A stretch of 64,000 nucleotides of DNA. Origin: JAAYPI01 sp963668615. Its GTDB lineage: Bacteria; Bacteroidota; Bacteroidia; Bacteroidales; Paludibacteraceae. Position 1 is the stretch's first letter, and each line of letters starts with the position of its first letter. The notes under the pieces were generated by a model that saw only the letters and a program-made list of their open reading frames with translations, searched no databases and had not been told where the DNA came from. Positions 13,646-23,386 of this stretch are shown here, one piece after another. The stretch spans positions 310,001-374,000 of the forward strand of contig CAXXCL010000003.1 of the NCBI GenBank assembly GCA_963668615.2, written 5' to 3'. The translations under genes were made by a program, and so were the position numbers.

Positions 13646-16552
13646 TTATAATGTTTTCTTTACCTCTACTTCTTCAAAAGATTCGATGATATCACCAACT
13701 CGAATATCATTATAATTCCCAATATTTAATCCACATTCATAACCGGAAGAAACTTCTTTCACATCATCTTTCATACGTTTCAGTGAGCCAAGTTCACCGG
13801 AATAGATGACAATGCCATCACGGATAAGACGTATTTTGTTTGATCGTTTAATTTTACCTTCACGTACCAAACAACCAGCGACTGTTCCGACTTTAGTAAT
13901 CTTGAAGACTTCCATAATTTCCAATGTAGCAGTAATTTCTTCTTTTATCTCAGGAGAAAGCATACCTTCCATTGCCGATTTTATTTCCTCAATAGCATCG
14001 TATATAATAGAGTACAAGCGAATATCAATTCCTTCTTTTTCGGCTAAACGACGTGCCGGTAAGGACGGACGCACTTGAAATCCTACCATAATGGCATTAG
14101 ATGCAGCTGCTAACATTACATCGGATTCGGAAATTGCCCCTACCGCTTTATGAATAACATTGACCTGAATTTCGGGAGTCGAAAGTTTTATCAACGAGTC
14201 GGACAATGCTTCAATAGAACCGTCAACATCACCTTTCACAATAACATTTAATTCTTGGAAGTTTCCTAGAGCTATACGACGTCCCAGCTCATCAAGAGTA
14301 AGATGTTTCTTTGTACGTAAGCTTTGTTCACGTTGTAATTGTTCACGTTTACCGGCAATTTCACGAGCTTCTTGTTCTGAATCAAGTACATGAAACTCAT
14401 CACCCGCTTGCGGTGCACCATTCAATCCGAGTATCAATACCGGTTCAGCAGGTTTTGCGGAAGTGACACGTTGATTACGTTCGTTAAACATTGCTTTAAT
14501 CCTACCATGGCTAGTTCCGGCTAATACGACATCACCCATTTTCAGAGTCCCTGAATTAACCAAAACGGTAGATAAATAACCCCTACCTTTGTCCAAAGAA
14601 GATTCTATAATAGATCCTGCGGCTTTTCTATTTGGATTAGCTTTCAAATCCAATAATTCAGCTTCCAACAATACTTTTTCAAGAAGTTCTTTTACGCCAA
14701 TACCTTTCTTGGCAGAAATATCTTGAGATTGGTATTTTCCACCCCATTCTTCTACCAAATAATTCATACCGGCAAGAGCTTCTTTAATTTTATCGGGATT
14801 TGCATTGGGTCTGTCTATTTTATTAATAGCAAAAACAATAGGAACATTTGCGGCTGATGCGTGATTTATTGCTTCAATAGTCTGAGGCATTACATCGTCG
14901 TCGGCCGCTACAATAATAATAGCTATATCGGTAACCTTTGCACCACGAGCACGCATAGCCGTAAACGCTTCATGTCCCGGAGTATCCAAAAATGTTATTT
15001 TTTGACCATCACTAAGCGTAACATTATATGCCCCAATATGCTGTGTTATACCACCGGCTTCACCGGCAATTACATTCGCTTTCCGGACATAGTCCAGCAA
15101 GGAAGTTTTACCATGGTCAACGTGTCCCATAACCGTTACGATTGGAGCACGAGGTAACAAATCTTCTTCAGCATCTTCTACTTCTTGAATAGCCTCGGCT
15201 ACTTCGGCACTTACATATTCTGTTTTAAAGCCAAATTCCTCAGCCACAATGTTGATAGTTTCGGCATCCAAACGTTGATTAATAGAAACCATCAAACCTA
15301 TGTTCATACAAGTTGCAATAACTTGATTAACACTTACATCCATCATAGTAGCCAATTCATTGGCTGTTACAAATTCAGTGATTTTAATAACCTGACCATC
15401 CAAACGCTCCATATCTGCTTGACTTTGCAAACGTTGCGTGTTGGCTTCTCTCTTATCTTTACGATATTTCGACCCTTTTGATTTTGTTTTATTAGTTAAA
15501 CGAGCTAATGTTTCTTTTACTTGTTTTTGAACATCTTCTTCGTTGACTTGCTCTTTTATTACCGGTTTTTTAAAATTTGAATGGAACTTATTACCAGACG
15601 TATTTGTATTTCCACCAGGTTGTGGCTTTACCGGTCTTTTAGGCTGATTTGCAGGATCGAAAATATTTACACGTTCTTTTTGAATACGACTACGTTTCTT
15701 TTTTTCTTCACTTAAATGAGTATCTGTCTGCACTGGAGTTGCCGATTTTTGCAAAACAACTTTCGCATTTTCTTTATCCGTAATCTTATCTTGACGTTCT
15801 TTTTTCTTTTCTTCTTTTGTTTTTTTCTTCGGACGAGTTTGTTGGTTTATTGCACTTAAATCAATTTTACCTACAACATTGATAGTTGAATGCAAAGTTG
15901 TACCCATGCTATATATTTCGACTTCATCGGAACCTTCGGACACAATTGATTCCTCTTTAGGAGAATTCATAGGTTCCTGTTTCGGTTGAATTTTTTGCTT
16001 TGATTCTTCCTGGAATTTTTCTTGCTTTTCCTCTGCTTGTTGATTAACAAGTTTAACTTCAGGTTCTTTTTCCACTTTTTCTTCCGCAAGGGCTTCTTCT
16101 TTCGTATCTAGAATAGGATGTTCTTCTTTTTTAGGCTCCTCTTTAATTTCTTCTTTAGCAAGTTCTTGTGGCTCCTCAACAATGGACTTTGCAACAGGTT
16201 TTTTACCTATGCTATCCAAATCAATCTTACCAACAGGTTTAAAATGAGGACGATCTAAATCGGAAATTTCCACTTTTAGTTCTTCGGGTTGTGGCTTAAC
16301 GGCTTCGAAACCGTCTAATGTTACAGCCTCACCTTTGGTTCTTTCCTTATTTCTTTGGGCAAAAATTTCAGATTCTATTTTTTGACTTTTATCCTTGTTA
16401 AACTCTTTGTTGAGCAAATCATATTGCTCCTCGGAAATACGAGCATTAGGATTCACTTCCACGTCTGAAAAGCCCTTTTTGTGTAAGAACTCAACAGCAG
16501 TGGACAATCCCACATTTAAATCTTTGACGACTTTAGTTAATTTTATAGACAT
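13646..16552 (-). CDS. infB: Translation initiation factor IF-2
   Basis: A 968-residue GTPase that places initiator tRNA on the 30S subunit and promotes subunit joining. Order of parts: an N-terminal IF2N helix domain (about 1-55), a long charged K/E/Q-rich linker (about 80-370), a second IF2N-like domain, then the G domain with GHVDHGKTS near residue 475, DTPGHEAF and NKID, and the C-terminal initiator-tRNA domain. The long linker is normal for Bacteroidota. It follows nusA in the conserved rimP-nusA-infB order, with about 100 bases between. Confidence 0.98.
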   Translation of the reverse strand: MSIKLTKVVKDLNVGLSTAVEFLHKKGFSDVEVNPNARISEEQYDLLNKEFNKDKSQKIESEIFAQRNKERTKGEAVTLDGFEAVKPQPEELKVEISDLDRPHFKPVGKIDLDSIGKKPVAKSIVEEPQELAKEEIKEEPKKEEHPILDTKEEALAEEKVEKEPEVKLVNQQAEEKQEKFQEESKQKIQPKQEPMNSPKEESIVSEGSDEVEIYSMGTTLHSTINVVGKIDLSAINQQTRPKKKTKEEKKKERQDKITDKENAKVVLQKSATPVQTDTHLSEEKKKRSRIQKERVNIFDPANQPKRPVKPQPGGNTNTSGNKFHSNFKKPVIKEQVNEEDVQKQVKETLARLTNKTKSKGSKYRKDKREANTQRLQSQADMERLDGQVIKITEFVTANELATMMDVSVNQVIATCMNIGLMVSINQRLDAETINIVAEEFGFKTEYVSAEVAEAIQEVEDAEEDLLPRAPIVTVMGHVDHGKTSLLDYVRKANVIAGEAGGITQHIGAYNVTLSDGQKITFLDTPGHEAFTAMRARGAKVTDIAIIIVAADDDVMPQTIEAINHASAANVPIVFAINKIDRPNANPDKIKEALAGMNYLVEEWGGKYQSQDISAKKGIGVKELLEKVLLEAELLDLKANPNRKAAGSIIESSLDKGRGYLSTVLVNSGTLKMGDVVLAGTSHGRIKAMFNERNQRVTSAKPAEPVLILGLNGAPQAGDEFHVLDSEQEAREIAGKREQLQREQSLRTKKHLTLDELGRRIALGNFQELNVIVKGDVDGSIEALSDSLIKLSTPEIQVNVIHKAVGAISESDVMLAAASNAIMVGFQVRPSLPARRLAEKEGIDIRLYSIIYDAIEEIKSAMEGMLSPEIKEEITATLEIMEVFKITKVGTVAGCLVREGKIKRSNKIRLIRDGIVIYSGELGSLKRMKDDVKEVSSGYECGLNIGNYNDIRVGDIIESFEEVEVKKTL

Positions 16553-16656
16553 ATATAATCTTTGGTTTTCTTCTAATTAAATTTGTTTTCGTTTGGCACT
16601 TTGTCCAACATTAAATGCGTCTGTTTCCGAGAAAGCATCTGCAAAAGAGGAATTTA

Positions 16657-17910
16657 TTATTCAAATTCTTGTGCTAAAATAGCAAGAACATCATCAATGG
16701 TTTCCTCTTCAAGGTCTGTTCTATCAATCAACTCCGCACGTGGAATTTCGAGCACACTTTTTGCCGTATCACAACCAATTGATTTGAATACATCAATAAC
16801 CCAAGGTTCAATTTCATCTGTAAATGCGTCCAAAAATACATCTTCTTCATCTTCTTCTTCAACATCTCTGAATACTTCAATGGTGTATTCGGTAAGCATA
16901 CTTGCTAATTTGATATTCAATCCTCCTTTACCGATTGCCATAGAAACTTCTTCGGGACGAAGAGAAACCTCAGCCTTTTTATTCGTTTCATCTAATCTGA
17001 TAGAAAGCACTTTAGCAGGACTTAAAGACCTTGAAATAAACAAAGAGATATTTGATGTGTAATTAATGACATCTATATTTTCATTTCTCAATTCGCGGAC
17101 AATACTATGAATACGAGAGCCTTTAACACCGACACAAGAGCCCACAGGATCAATACGATCATCGTACGATTCTACTGCAACTTTAGCTCTTTCACCCGGA
17201 ATGCGAGCAATCTTTTTAATAGTAATTGTTCCTTCTTGAACTTCAGGAATTTCCAATTCGAATAAACGTTGAAGAAAAACAGGAGATGTACGCGAAACAA
17301 TAATTTTTAGATTATTGTTTTTATTATCAACTTTGACAACAACTGCTTTCACCGTATCACCTTTTCTATAAAAATCGGTAGGAATTTGCTCTGTCTTTGG
17401 TAATAACATTTCATTACCTTGTTCATCAAGCAACAGCATTTCTTTTTTCCAAATTTGATAGACTTCACCATAAACAACCTGACCGACCATTTCCTTATAC
17501 TTATCATATACAGACTCCTTTTGGAGTTCCAATATCTTGGAAGAAAGAGTTTGACGAAGGTTCAAAATGGCACGGCGACCAAAACTCAAAAAATTAACAG
17601 CATCGGTTACATCTTCACCCACTTCACATTCTTTATCAATAAGACGTGCTTTTGAAAGTTCCACTTGTAAATTAGGGTCTTCCAATGCTCCGTCAGCTAC
17701 AACTTCACGTTCTCTCCAAATTTCGCAATCCCCTTTATCCGGGTTTATTACGACCGTAAAGTTTTCATCTGTTCCAAACATTTTTGCTATTACACTGCGA
17801 AAAGAATCTTCAAGGACACCAATCATTGTTGCCTTGTCGATGTTTTTTAGGTCTTTAAACTCCGAGAATGTGTCTACCAAATTCAGGGATTGTTCCGGTT
17901 TGTTATTCAT
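16657..17910 (-). CDS. nusA: Transcription factor NusA
   Basis: A 417-residue protein that binds RNA polymerase and RNA and modulates pausing, termination and rRNA antitermination. It has the N-terminal polymerase-binding domain (about 1-130), the S1 domain (about 135-200, starting near GQVVYGEVYQI), and two KH domains with GVKGSRIHS and GKGGLNIKLA. The C-terminal part after about residue 350 is acidic (EEEDEEDVFLDAF) and ends in one helix-hairpin-like repeat. This is shorter than in E. coli and usual for the phylum. It starts five bases after rimP. The boxA-like sites in the nearby rRNA operon would be its targets. Confidence 0.97.
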   Translation of the reverse strand: MNNKPEQSLNLVDTFSEFKDLKNIDKATMIGVLEDSFRSVIAKMFGTDENFTVVINPDKGDCEIWREREVVADGALEDPNLQVELSKARLIDKECEVGEDVTDAVNFLSFGRRAILNLRQTLSSKILELQKESVYDKYKEMVGQVVYGEVYQIWKKEMLLLDEQGNEMLLPKTEQIPTDFYRKGDTVKAVVVKVDNKNNNLKIIVSRTSPVFLQRLFELEIPEVQEGTITIKKIARIPGERAKVAVESYDDRIDPVGSCVGVKGSRIHSIVRELRNENIDVINYTSNISLFISRSLSPAKVLSIRLDETNKKAEVSLRPEEVSMAIGKGGLNIKLASMLTEYTIEVFRDVEEEDEEDVFLDAFTDEIEPWVIDVFKSIGCDTAKSVLEIPRAELIDRTDLEEETIDDVLAILAQEFE

Positions 17911-17915
17911 AACTT

Positions 17916-18392
17916 TTATTTGAATCTGAAATTATATTTTGTTTGTTTTATTTCGCTGTATGAAAAATTTATTGATTCTGTAATTTCTTGTTTCTTTGAG
18001 CTATTCTCAGTTTTTACCTTCTTTGTAACTTCGAGTGTAAAGGAATTTTCTTCTGCCGACACTAAAATGCCGACCAATTTACGTCCGTCTTTTGTTAAGA
18101 CTTCTACCTCATTGCCAATATTTTTTTTGTATTGTTGCAATATTTTGAAAGGAGAAGTGATACCAACTGAACCGACTTCCAATTCATAATCTTCCAATTC
18201 TCTGTCTAATTTACTTTCAATAAAGCGACTTATTTCACAACAAGTATCAATATCAACACCTTCAAAGGCATCAATTTCGACCAAAATTGCATTAGCTTTA
18301 CTGATAGCCACATCGACCAAAAAGTAGTCTTCTTTCTGTTTTAGAAAATCGCTAACAATTTGATACACAAAGTCCTTTTCTATCATAGTCAT
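17916..18392 (-). CDS. rimP: Ribosome maturation factor RimP
   Basis: A 158-residue protein needed for 30S assembly. The N-terminal domain shows the family end YELEVGSVGITSPF with the preceding R-F-I-E-S-K-L-D stretch, and the C-terminal SH3-like domain begins near VEVLTKDGRKLVG. It is the first gene of the rimP-nusA-infB operon and lies 59 bases downstream of a well-formed promoter. The ATG at 18392 is used here; a second ATG two codons on is possible. Confidence 0.94.
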   Translation of the reverse strand: MTMIEKDFVYQIVSDFLKQKEDYFLVDVAISKANAILVEIDAFEGVDIDTCCEISRFIESKLDRELEDYELEVGSVGITSPFKILQQYKKNIGNEVEVLTKDGRKLVGILVSAEENSFTLEVTKKVKTENSSKKQEITESINFSYSEIKQTKYNFRFK

Positions 18393-18450
18393 CTTATATC
18401 CAACAAATGAGGGGAACTTCCGCCCCCCTCACCTATCTCATTATCGGGTG

Positions 18451-18481
18451 CAAATATAGGAATAATTATTTAACAGACAAA
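18451..18481 (-). promoter_or_regulatory. Promoter of the rimP-nusA-infB-suf run
   Basis: On the minus strand, TTTG (18478-18481) is followed after 19 bases by TATATTTG (18451-18458), an exact match to the Bacteroidota consensus. It lies 59 bases upstream of the rimP start. On the opposite strand TATTTTTG at 18500-18507 may serve the metallopeptidase gene but has no clear -33 box. Confidence 0.75.
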
Positions 18482-18521
18482 ATATTAGCTTTTTTTTCTA
18501 TTTTTGCAATAGAAAATTTAA

Positions 18522-19238
18522 TTGATGAAAGAGACGTATCCACACGAAGAATTTGGAGATATTGATGTTATCCATAGCTTAAGAGCCAAAACCTTACGAA
18601 TTCAGATCGGGGGACAAGGTATAAGACTGGTAATTCCGAAGAAAATTACGACGGTCCAGGGCATTGAGTTTGTTAATTCGAAAAAAGATTGGATTAGCAA
18701 GGCCTTGACTCGAATAGAAAAAAAAACGCAACACATACAGGCTGATATAACAAGTTTAAAAACAATAACATTTACGGTTTCAATACAAGCAACAAACAGG
18801 ACTAATCTTTTATTTAGCCTAAAAGACACTATTTTACTGATTGAATATCCTCAAAACATTGATTTAAAGGCATCTACCTATCAACAAAAGATAAAAGACG
18901 GCATTGAAAAATTTGTACTTGCAGAGGCAAAAAGATACTTACCCCAAAGAGTCGCTTTGCTAGCCACAAAACATGGTTTTAGGTACAATGAAGTGACAAT
19001 AAGACGCACCAAACAACGCTGGGGAAGTTGTTCCAGCAAGAAAAATATTAATCTTTCGGCTTACTTAATGTTAGTGCCGAATTATTTAGCAGACTATGTC
19101 ATTTTGCACGAACTGTGTCACACCAAACACATGAATCATGGAAGCAATTTTTGGAAAGCTATGGAAAATGTTTCGGACAATTATTTAGCACTGCGGAAAG
19201 AATTAAAGTCTTACTCTCATTTAGTCAATTTATTTTAA
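18522..19238 (+). CDS. YgjP/DUF45-type zinc metallopeptidase
   Basis: A 238-residue cytoplasmic protein of the YgjP-like (DUF45) family. The zinc motif HELCH is at residues 196-200, with the upstream family stretch RRTKQRWGSCS and the downstream histidine in KHMNHGSNFWK. No signal peptide or membrane segment is seen. The true substrate is unknown for the family. It is the first gene of a tight plus-strand operon with a dGTPase (4-base gap), a TcdA-like protein and a LolD-like ATPase. Confidence 0.88.
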   Translation: MMKETYPHEEFGDIDVIHSLRAKTLRIQIGGQGIRLVIPKKITTVQGIEFVNSKKDWISKALTRIEKKTQHIQADITSLKTITFTVSIQATNRTNLLFSLKDTILLIEYPQNIDLKASTYQQKIKDGIEKFVLAEAKRYLPQRVALLATKHGFRYNEVTIRRTKQRWGSCSSKKNINLSAYLMLVPNYLADYVILHELCHTKHMNHGSNFWKAMENVSDNYLALRKELKSYSHLVNLF

Positions 19239-19242
19239 TATT

Positions 19243-20583
19243 ATGGAAAACACAATGCAATGGGTTAATCTACTATCTACCAAACGTTTTGGAATGGAAG
19301 AATACCATAAAAAACGAGAGGAGGATAGGTCAGAGTTTCAACGCGACTATGACCGTTTAATTTTTTCTTCTCCTTTCAGACGATTGCAAAATAAGACCCA
19401 AGTATTCCCACTACCGGGAAGCGTTTTCGTACATAACCGTTTGACACACAGCCTAGAAGTAGCTTGTGTGGGTCGTTCATTAGGCGACAATATTTCACAT
19501 TCTCTTTCAAAAAAATATCCAGCAGAAAAGCTTCCCTATGTTTTGGAAATCGGTTCAATCGTATCAGCAGGCTGTCTGGCTCACGATTTGGGCAATCCTC
19601 CTTTTGGACATTCAGGTGAAAAAGCCATTTCCAGTTATTTCTCAGAAGGAAACGGACAGAAATTACAAGACTATTTAGAAAAAAATAACGAGTGGGATGA
19701 TTTTATTTATTTTGAAGGAAACGCTAACTCATTACGCCTGCTTACGCACCAATTTTCAGGAAGAAGAAAAGGCGGGTTTGCTATGACCTACTCGACACTA
19801 GCATCTATTGTAAAATATCCATATTCATCAGAATTTTCACAACCTAAAGGAAAATTCGGGTTTTTTCAATCGGAAAAAGAAACGTATGAAACCATTGCTT
19901 TAGAGTTAGGTATTATTAAAAATCCGACTTGTAAAAACAAGTATGCACGTTACCCTCTGGTGTATTTGGTAGAAGCTGCTGACGATATTTGCTACCAAAT
20001 AATGGATATAGAAGATGCTCATAAACTTAAAATACTTACAACGGAACAAACAAAAGAGTTGTTACTTGGTTTTTTCAATGAAGACAGGAAACAAAGAATT
20101 TTTGACACATGGAAAATAGTGGATGATACAAACGAACAAATCGCCTACCTACGTTCTGCCGTTATCGGACTATTAATATCGGAATGTACACTTGCTTTTA
20201 TCGAAAATGAGGAAGATATATTGTCAGGTCATTTTGAAGGTTCCCTAATCGACCATTTGGAACCTGTTTGCGAAAAAGCATACAAAACTTGTGCTGCTTT
20301 ATCGTTCAAAAAAATTTATAAATCATCCGAAGTACTAGATGTGGAAGTGGCAGGGTACAAAATTATTCTAACCCTGTTAGATGAGCTGACTAAGGCTGTT
20401 TTTCATCCCGAAAAAGCTTACTCAAAACTACTACTTGACAGAGTTCCCTGTCAATACGAAATGTATTCGCCAAGTGCTTATGGAAAAATTCAAGCGGTGA
20501 TTGATTACATATCGGGCATGACAGACGTTTATGCACTGGACTTGTACCGAAAAATCACAGGAATGAGTTTACCTTCTTTATAA
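19243..20583 (+). CDS. dgt: Deoxyguanosinetriphosphate triphosphohydrolase-like protein
   Basis: A 446-residue HD-domain protein. It has the dGTPase family motifs: SPFRRLQNKTQVFP near residue 45, NRLTHSLEVA with the first metal histidine, and the HD pair in CLAHDLGNPPFGHSGE near residue 115. A long helical C-terminal region follows. The enzyme cleaves dGTP to deoxyguanosine and tripolyphosphate and so trims dNTP pools; some relatives restrict phage. It starts four bases after the peptidase stop and precedes tcdA by nine bases. Confidence 0.93.
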   Translation: MENTMQWVNLLSTKRFGMEEYHKKREEDRSEFQRDYDRLIFSSPFRRLQNKTQVFPLPGSVFVHNRLTHSLEVACVGRSLGDNISHSLSKKYPAEKLPYVLEIGSIVSAGCLAHDLGNPPFGHSGEKAISSYFSEGNGQKLQDYLEKNNEWDDFIYFEGNANSLRLLTHQFSGRRKGGFAMTYSTLASIVKYPYSSEFSQPKGKFGFFQSEKETYETIALELGIIKNPTCKNKYARYPLVYLVEAADDICYQIMDIEDAHKLKILTTEQTKELLLGFFNEDRKQRIFDTWKIVDDTNEQIAYLRSAVIGLLISECTLAFIENEEDILSGHFEGSLIDHLEPVCEKAYKTCAALSFKKIYKSSEVLDVEVAGYKIILTLLDELTKAVFHPEKAYSKLLLDRVPCQYEMYSPSAYGKIQAVIDYISGMTDVYALDLYRKITGMSLPSL

Positions 20584-20592
20584 TTTCTTTCT

Positions 20593-21303
20593 ATGTACAG
20601 CAGAACAGAACTTTTACTCGGTAAAGAAAAGATAGAAATACTAAAAGCCTCACATGTTTTAGTGGTTGGCTTAGGTGGTGTCGGTGCCTATGTTGCAGAA
20701 CTACTTTGCCGAGCAGGAATAGGCAAGATGACCATTATAGATAGTGATACGGTTAAAGAAAGTAACATCAATAGACAATTGCCTGCCACTTGGAAAACTA
20801 TTGGAGAAAAAAAGGTCAATATATTATCTGAAAGACTAAGGGATATTAACCCAAATTTGGAACTTGAAGCTCTTGATATATTTATTGATGGAGAGAATAT
20901 TCCAACCTTATTTGAAAGTAAACAATTCAATTTCGTGGTAGATGCAATTGATTCTTTAGCTCCAAAAGTATCTCTATTAGCATATTGCATCAAACATAAA
21001 GTAAAAATTATTTCGTCGATGGGAGCCGGCGGAAGAATTGACCCGACTAAAATTCAATATTCCGATATATCAAAAACCTATCAGTGTATGTTGGCAAAAA
21101 ATGTCCGCAAAAGACTGAAAAAATTAGGCATAGAAAAAGGTCTTCCTGTCGTTTTTTCGTCGGAACAAGTAAACAAAAATGCCATCATTTTGATAGACGA
21201 TGAAAAAAATAAATGTTCGACAGTTGGTACTATATCGTATTTACCAGCTATCTTTGGATGCTATTTATCATCATACGTTATACGAAAATTAATAAAACAA
21301 TGA
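20593..21303 (+). CDS. tcdA: TcdA-like tRNA threonylcarbamoyladenosine dehydratase (ThiF/E1 fold)
   Basis: A 236-residue E1-like adenylating enzyme. It has the nucleotide loop GLGGVGAYVAELLCRAGIG near residue 24, the following acidic strand IIDSDTV, and the NINRQL motif near residue 55. Length and a SSMGAGGRIDPTKI stretch fit TcdA (CsdL), which cyclises t6A at position 37 of ANN-decoding tRNAs. The cysteine expected in TcdA regions may correspond to YQCMLAKN. Its end overlaps the next gene by ATGA, indicating translational coupling. Confidence 0.85.
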   Translation: MYSRTELLLGKEKIEILKASHVLVVGLGGVGAYVAELLCRAGIGKMTIIDSDTVKESNINRQLPATWKTIGEKKVNILSERLRDINPNLELEALDIFIDGENIPTLFESKQFNFVVDAIDSLAPKVSLLAYCIKHKVKIISSMGAGGRIDPTKIQYSDISKTYQCMLAKNVRKRLKKLGIEKGLPVVFSSEQVNKNAIILIDDEKNKCSTVGTISYLPAIFGCYLSSYVIRKLIKQ

Positions 21304-21956
21304 ATATCGTAGAAGCAAGTCATATAGACAAACATTTCGGAGAACTACATGTTTTAAAAGACATTAGTTTGGAAATAAAAAAAGGAGAATTTGTTACCAT
21401 TGTGGGTGCTAGCGGTGCAGGCAAAACTACCTTGTTGCAAATATTGGGTACACTCGACAAAGCAGACAATGGAACAATTAAAATAGCGAATACTCTTGTC
21501 AATGATTTAAGCAACAAAAATATATCGGATTTTAGGAATAAAAACATAGGATTTGTTTTCCAATTTCATCAGCTTTTACCCGAATTCACAGCACTCGAAA
21601 ATGTAATGATTCCGGCATTAATCGGTAAGAAATCGAAAAAAGAAGCAGAGCACCAAGCGAAAGAATTGCTACAATATTTGGGATTATCGGGACGTTTGGA
21701 ACACAAGCCCAACGAACTTTCAGGTGGTGAAAAACAGCGAGTAGCGGTTGCCCGTGCATTGATAAACAGACCTTCGGTAATACTTGCAGATGAGCCTTCC
21801 GGTAGTTTGGACAGCAAAAACAAGCAAGAATTACATCAATTACTTTTCAAACTACGTGATGAGTTTAATTTGACCTTGTTGGTCGTAACGCACGATAAAG
21901 AATTAGCTACTATTTCAGACCGAATTATTGAAATGCAAGATGGAAAAATTATTTAA
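21300..21956 (+). CDS. lolD: ABC transporter ATPase, LolD/MacB-like
   Basis: A 218-residue ATPase with Walker A GASGAGKTT near residue 37, signature LSGGEKQRVAVARAL near 142, and Walker B VILADEPSGSLD near 162. The closest match by motif is the LolD/FtsE/MacB group, which drives lipoprotein release from the inner membrane (LolCDE) or efflux. The permease is not in this window, so lolD is a tentative name. The ATG at 21300 overlaps the stop of tcdA; a longer frame upstream lies inside tcdA and is rejected. Confidence 0.82.
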   Translation: MNIVEASHIDKHFGELHVLKDISLEIKKGEFVTIVGASGAGKTTLLQILGTLDKADNGTIKIANTLVNDLSNKNISDFRNKNIGFVFQFHQLLPEFTALENVMIPALIGKKSKKEAEHQAKELLQYLGLSGRLEHKPNELSGGEKQRVAVARALINRPSVILADEPSGSLDSKNKQELHQLLFKLRDEFNLTLLVVTHDKELATISDRIIEMQDGKII

Positions 21957-21969
21957 ATAATTCTCTTTT

Positions 21970-22347
21970 TTAGAACACTTTAGATATTATAAATGCAATC
22001 AGCCCAATCCATAAAAGGGCAATAACTATTGCCGTATAGATTCCTATTTTTTTGCTTACAGCAATACTTTCTTGTGCTTTTATACGACATTCTTCAAAAA
22101 CCTCTTTTGGAATTAGCCTAATACAAATTTTTATCATTATCGGTAGGATAAGCAAATCGTCTAAATAACCGATAAACGGTATAAAATCAGGGATTAAATC
22201 AATGGGACTATAGGCATAACTGACTGTCAGACCTACCATAATTCTTGCCAACCATGGTGTTCTGGCATCTTTCATGGAATAGTAGATAGCTAAAACCTCT
22301 GCATTAAGAAATTTCGCACGCTTTTTTATTTTTCTCAGAATACTCAT
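21970..22347 (-). CDS. DUF1232 (YkvA-like) membrane protein
   Basis: About 125 residues from the ATG at 22347 (MSILRKIKKRAKF). It shows the DUF1232 core: a helix ending YYSMKDARTPWLARIMVGL, then YSPIDLIPDFIPFIGYLDDLL with the Asp/Pro pattern that defines the family. The C-terminus adds two hydrophobic helices. Function is unknown. Longer starts upstream add 36 low-quality residues and are less likely. It converges with the LolD-like gene across a short AT palindrome at about 21948-21963. Confidence 0.8.
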   Translation of the reverse strand: MSILRKIKKRAKFLNAEVLAIYYSMKDARTPWLARIMVGLTVSYAYSPIDLIPDFIPFIGYLDDLLILPIMIKICIRLIPKEVFEECRIKAQESIAVSKKIGIYTAIVIALLWIGLIAFIISKVF

Positions 22348-22553
22348 AGGCGAATTTATTAAATATACGAGATAGAACAAAAAGAATTGTAAAAAATTAG
22401 ATAACGATTTTATTCTTTTATTACAGCGGTGGAATATTTTACAACCAAAATCCATATCTTCGTCGGGAAAATAGACGCTTTTTGTCGATTTTTACTTGTT
22501 TTACTACTATTTATATCGAATCTTTGCAACATAAATTTTAAAGCAAAACTATC

Positions 22554-23348
22554 ATGGAAAATAAGATTAAAAGAAATTTTCGTTCAAACCATCATATGAA
22601 AGGTTTTGGGTTTGGACTATTACTTATGCTGACAGGTATTGTATTTCTCGGATTCAACTTTGGATTTATACCTATGCAATTAAAAAGCGTAATTCTTTCA
22701 TGGCCAATGTTACTGATACTTATTGGTATTATTAACCTTTTTAGGCGACACATTTTTTCCGGAACCGTATTGGTTTTGGTTGGTGCATTTTTTATTACGC
22801 CCCGTTTTATTGCAGTATACCCATCATATTTTCAGGGAATTAATGGTGATTTCACGCAACTCTACTGGCCGTTTCTGCTCATTGCAGCCGGATTATTGTT
22901 TATTATCGGTCGACTTTGTTCACCAAAATGTTTTTTACACAGTTGCCATCATAGCCATCACCATAGAGATTTCCAATATAAGTATGATAACTATCATAAG
23001 TGGGATACAAATGCCAAAAGTTTTTCAAAAGACAGTGTATTCAGTAACGGAGAACATATTGTTTTGGATACGGAATTTAAAGGAGGTGAAATGAATGCAG
23101 TATTTGGAGGTATAACATTGGATTTGCGACACACAAATTTACCTGTTGGAGAAACTATATTAGAAGTAAATGCTGTTTTTGGGGGAATAACGATACTCGT
23201 TCCCGGTGATTGGTATATAGAAACGCATTTAGATAGCGTTTTTGGGGGATTCAAAGATAGTCGAGACCCAAAAGAACCTACCGACAAGACAAAAAAGCTA
23301 CTTATTGTGGGCTCTTGTGTATTTGGTGGAGGAGAATTGAGAAATTAA
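22554..23348 (+). CDS. LiaF-like (cell wall-active antibiotics response) membrane protein
   Basis: A 264-residue protein. The N-terminal half has four hydrophobic segments (about 18-36, 43-60, 65-85 and 100-122), followed by a His-rich loop (CHHSHHHRD near residue 134) and a C-terminal LiaF domain. That domain repeats FGGITLDLR/FGGITILVPGDWYI/FGGFKDSR, the beta-helix pattern of the family. In Firmicutes, LiaF restrains the envelope-stress kinase LiaS. Here the next gene is a membrane LytTR regulator 38 bases on, so a sensing role with that regulator is inferred. The His-rich loop might bind metal. Confidence 0.85.
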   Translation: MENKIKRNFRSNHHMKGFGFGLLLMLTGIVFLGFNFGFIPMQLKSVILSWPMLLILIGIINLFRRHIFSGTVLVLVGAFFITPRFIAVYPSYFQGINGDFTQLYWPFLLIAAGLLFIIGRLCSPKCFLHSCHHSHHHRDFQYKYDNYHKWDTNAKSFSKDSVFSNGEHIVLDTEFKGGEMNAVFGGITLDLRHTNLPVGETILEVNAVFGGITILVPGDWYIETHLDSVFGGFKDSRDPKEPTDKTKKLLIVGSCVFGGGELRN

Positions 23349-23386
23349 TAAACTTATCCCGGTAATTGATAGCCAAACTCGAAAAA

